A DNA stretch of 5,092 nucleotides, from positions 1-5,092 of the forward strand of contig CAIUCF010000832.1 in assembly GCA_903897565.1 (NCBI GenBank), read 5' to 3'. The notes under the pieces were generated by a model, which did no database searches, was not told the origin of the DNA, and was given only the letters and a program-made list of their open reading frames with translations. Source of the stretch: an uncultured Rhodospirillales bacterium (lineage in GTDB: Bacteria; Pseudomonadota; Alphaproteobacteria; ATCC43930; CGMCC-115725). A program made the translations under genes and the position numbers. Positions 4,823 through 5,092 of the stretch are shown here, piece after piece. Position 1 is the stretch's first letter; every line of letters starts with the position of its first letter.

Positions 4823-5092
4823 CAGCTGTCACTTTCGGAAAGGTTGACGGAAGAGCCGCCGCCATGGCTGTCGCCGGATCGCACCGCGTGACCGGCGGTC
4901 TGGACGCCGTGAGACATGGCCTGAGAGCGCTTCATGCGCGCGGCCCAGGCGGGCGTTTGATCGGAGGAGCCGCTTGTCGGCGCGGCGCCAGCGGCCTCGG
5001 CCTGGGCTGCATCGCCACCGATCGAACCTCCGGTCATTTCGAAGGCGGCGCGGGCGCCTGACTGGTAGCTCGATTTGAGGCTGTCAGCGGCG
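4822..5092 (-). CDS. trbL: Conjugal transfer protein TrbL (VirB6-like), C-terminal end, 5' part outside window
   Basis: The last 89 residues of TrbL, a polytopic inner-membrane protein of the mating channel and the counterpart of VirB6. The frame is open to the window edge, so the ATG at 5037 is internal. The membrane helices lie outside the window; what is visible is the hydrophilic C-terminal tail. It has the family features SLKSSYQSGARAAFEMTGG (19 residues from residue 4), an Ala/Gly/Ser-rich stretch, WAARMKRSQAMSHGVQTAGH, and the ending SGDSHGGGSSVNLSESDS. I recall this ending, with only small changes, from TrbL proteins of trb-type ICEs. The stop overlaps the trbF start by one base. Upstream genes of the operon (trbJ, E, D, C, B in the common order) are expected to the right of the window. 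Confidence 0.92.
   Translation of the reverse strand, partial: AADSLKSSYQSGARAAFEMTGGSIGGDAAQAEAAGAAPTSGSSDQTPAWAARMKRSQAMSHGVQTAGHAVRSGDSHGGGSSVNLSESDS

Larger units (their letters stand above)
1..5092. mobile_element. Part of an integrative and conjugative element (int-alpA-lysR-trb module)
   Basis: A tyrosine integrase, an AlpA-like small DNA-binding protein and the distal end of a trb mating-channel operon lie within 5 kb with no ordinary housekeeping gene among them, which is the make-up of an ICE. Neither end is visible: no tRNA gene, attachment-site repeat, relaxase, coupling protein or trbB/C/D/E/J is in the window. P4-type integrases usually sit next to their attachment site with the site upstream of the gene. 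By that rule attL would lie to the left of position 1 and the rest of the transfer operon to the right of 5092. A defective remnant or a plasmid-borne copy cannot be excluded. Confidence 0.75.

Noticed and set aside
1..5092. tRNA genes, CRISPR arrays, insertion sequences, attachment-site repeats and rho-independent terminators
   Set aside because: I looked for each and saw no cloverleaf, no regular repeat-spacer pattern, no transposase, no long direct repeats, and no hairpin followed by a T-tract.

Overview
This window is part of an integrative and conjugative element (ICE) or a related genomic island, most likely from a GC-rich alphaproteobacterium such as a sphingomonad or a member of the Hyphomicrobiales. 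The reasons are high GC in the coding regions, a trb-type (P-type) type IV secretion operon, the trbL-F-G-I gene order, a DUF2274 gene right after trbI, and a P4-type tyrosine integrase with an AlpA-like regulator next to it. The host assignment is inferred from gene families and base composition, not from a database match.

Layout. Positions 1-276 (+) hold the C-terminal end of a tyrosine recombinase, cut by the window edge. An AlpA-type small DNA-binding protein (254-538, -) converges on it with a 23-bp overlap. A relatively AT-rich spacer (539-736) separates the AlpA gene from a divergent LysR-family regulator (737-1702, +), which starts at TTG. The LysR gene runs tail-to-tail into the end of the conjugation operon and overlaps its last gene by 68 bp. 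Everything right of that is one minus-strand operon, read from right to left: trbL (3' end only, 4822-5092), trbF (4139-4822), trbG (3099-4142), trbI (1876-3102) and a DUF2274 gene (1635-1886). All four junctions overlap (1, 4, 4 and 11 bp), so the operon looks translationally coupled throughout.

How the genes work together. TrbL (VirB6-like), TrbF (VirB8-like), TrbG (VirB9-like) and TrbI (VirB10-like) are the inner-membrane and envelope-spanning parts of the mating channel. The integrase would catalyse integration and excision. The AlpA-like protein is a candidate excisionase or regulator of the integrase. The LysR and DUF2274 proteins are candidate regulators of transfer.

The module is of a recognisable kind, and I see no clearly undescribed system. 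The points most worth a second look are the absence of trbH together with a lipobox on TrbG, the ribbon-helix-helix-like pattern in DUF2274 and its likely TTG start, the LysR/DUF2274 antisense overlap, and possible operator repeats around the LysR and AlpA genes.
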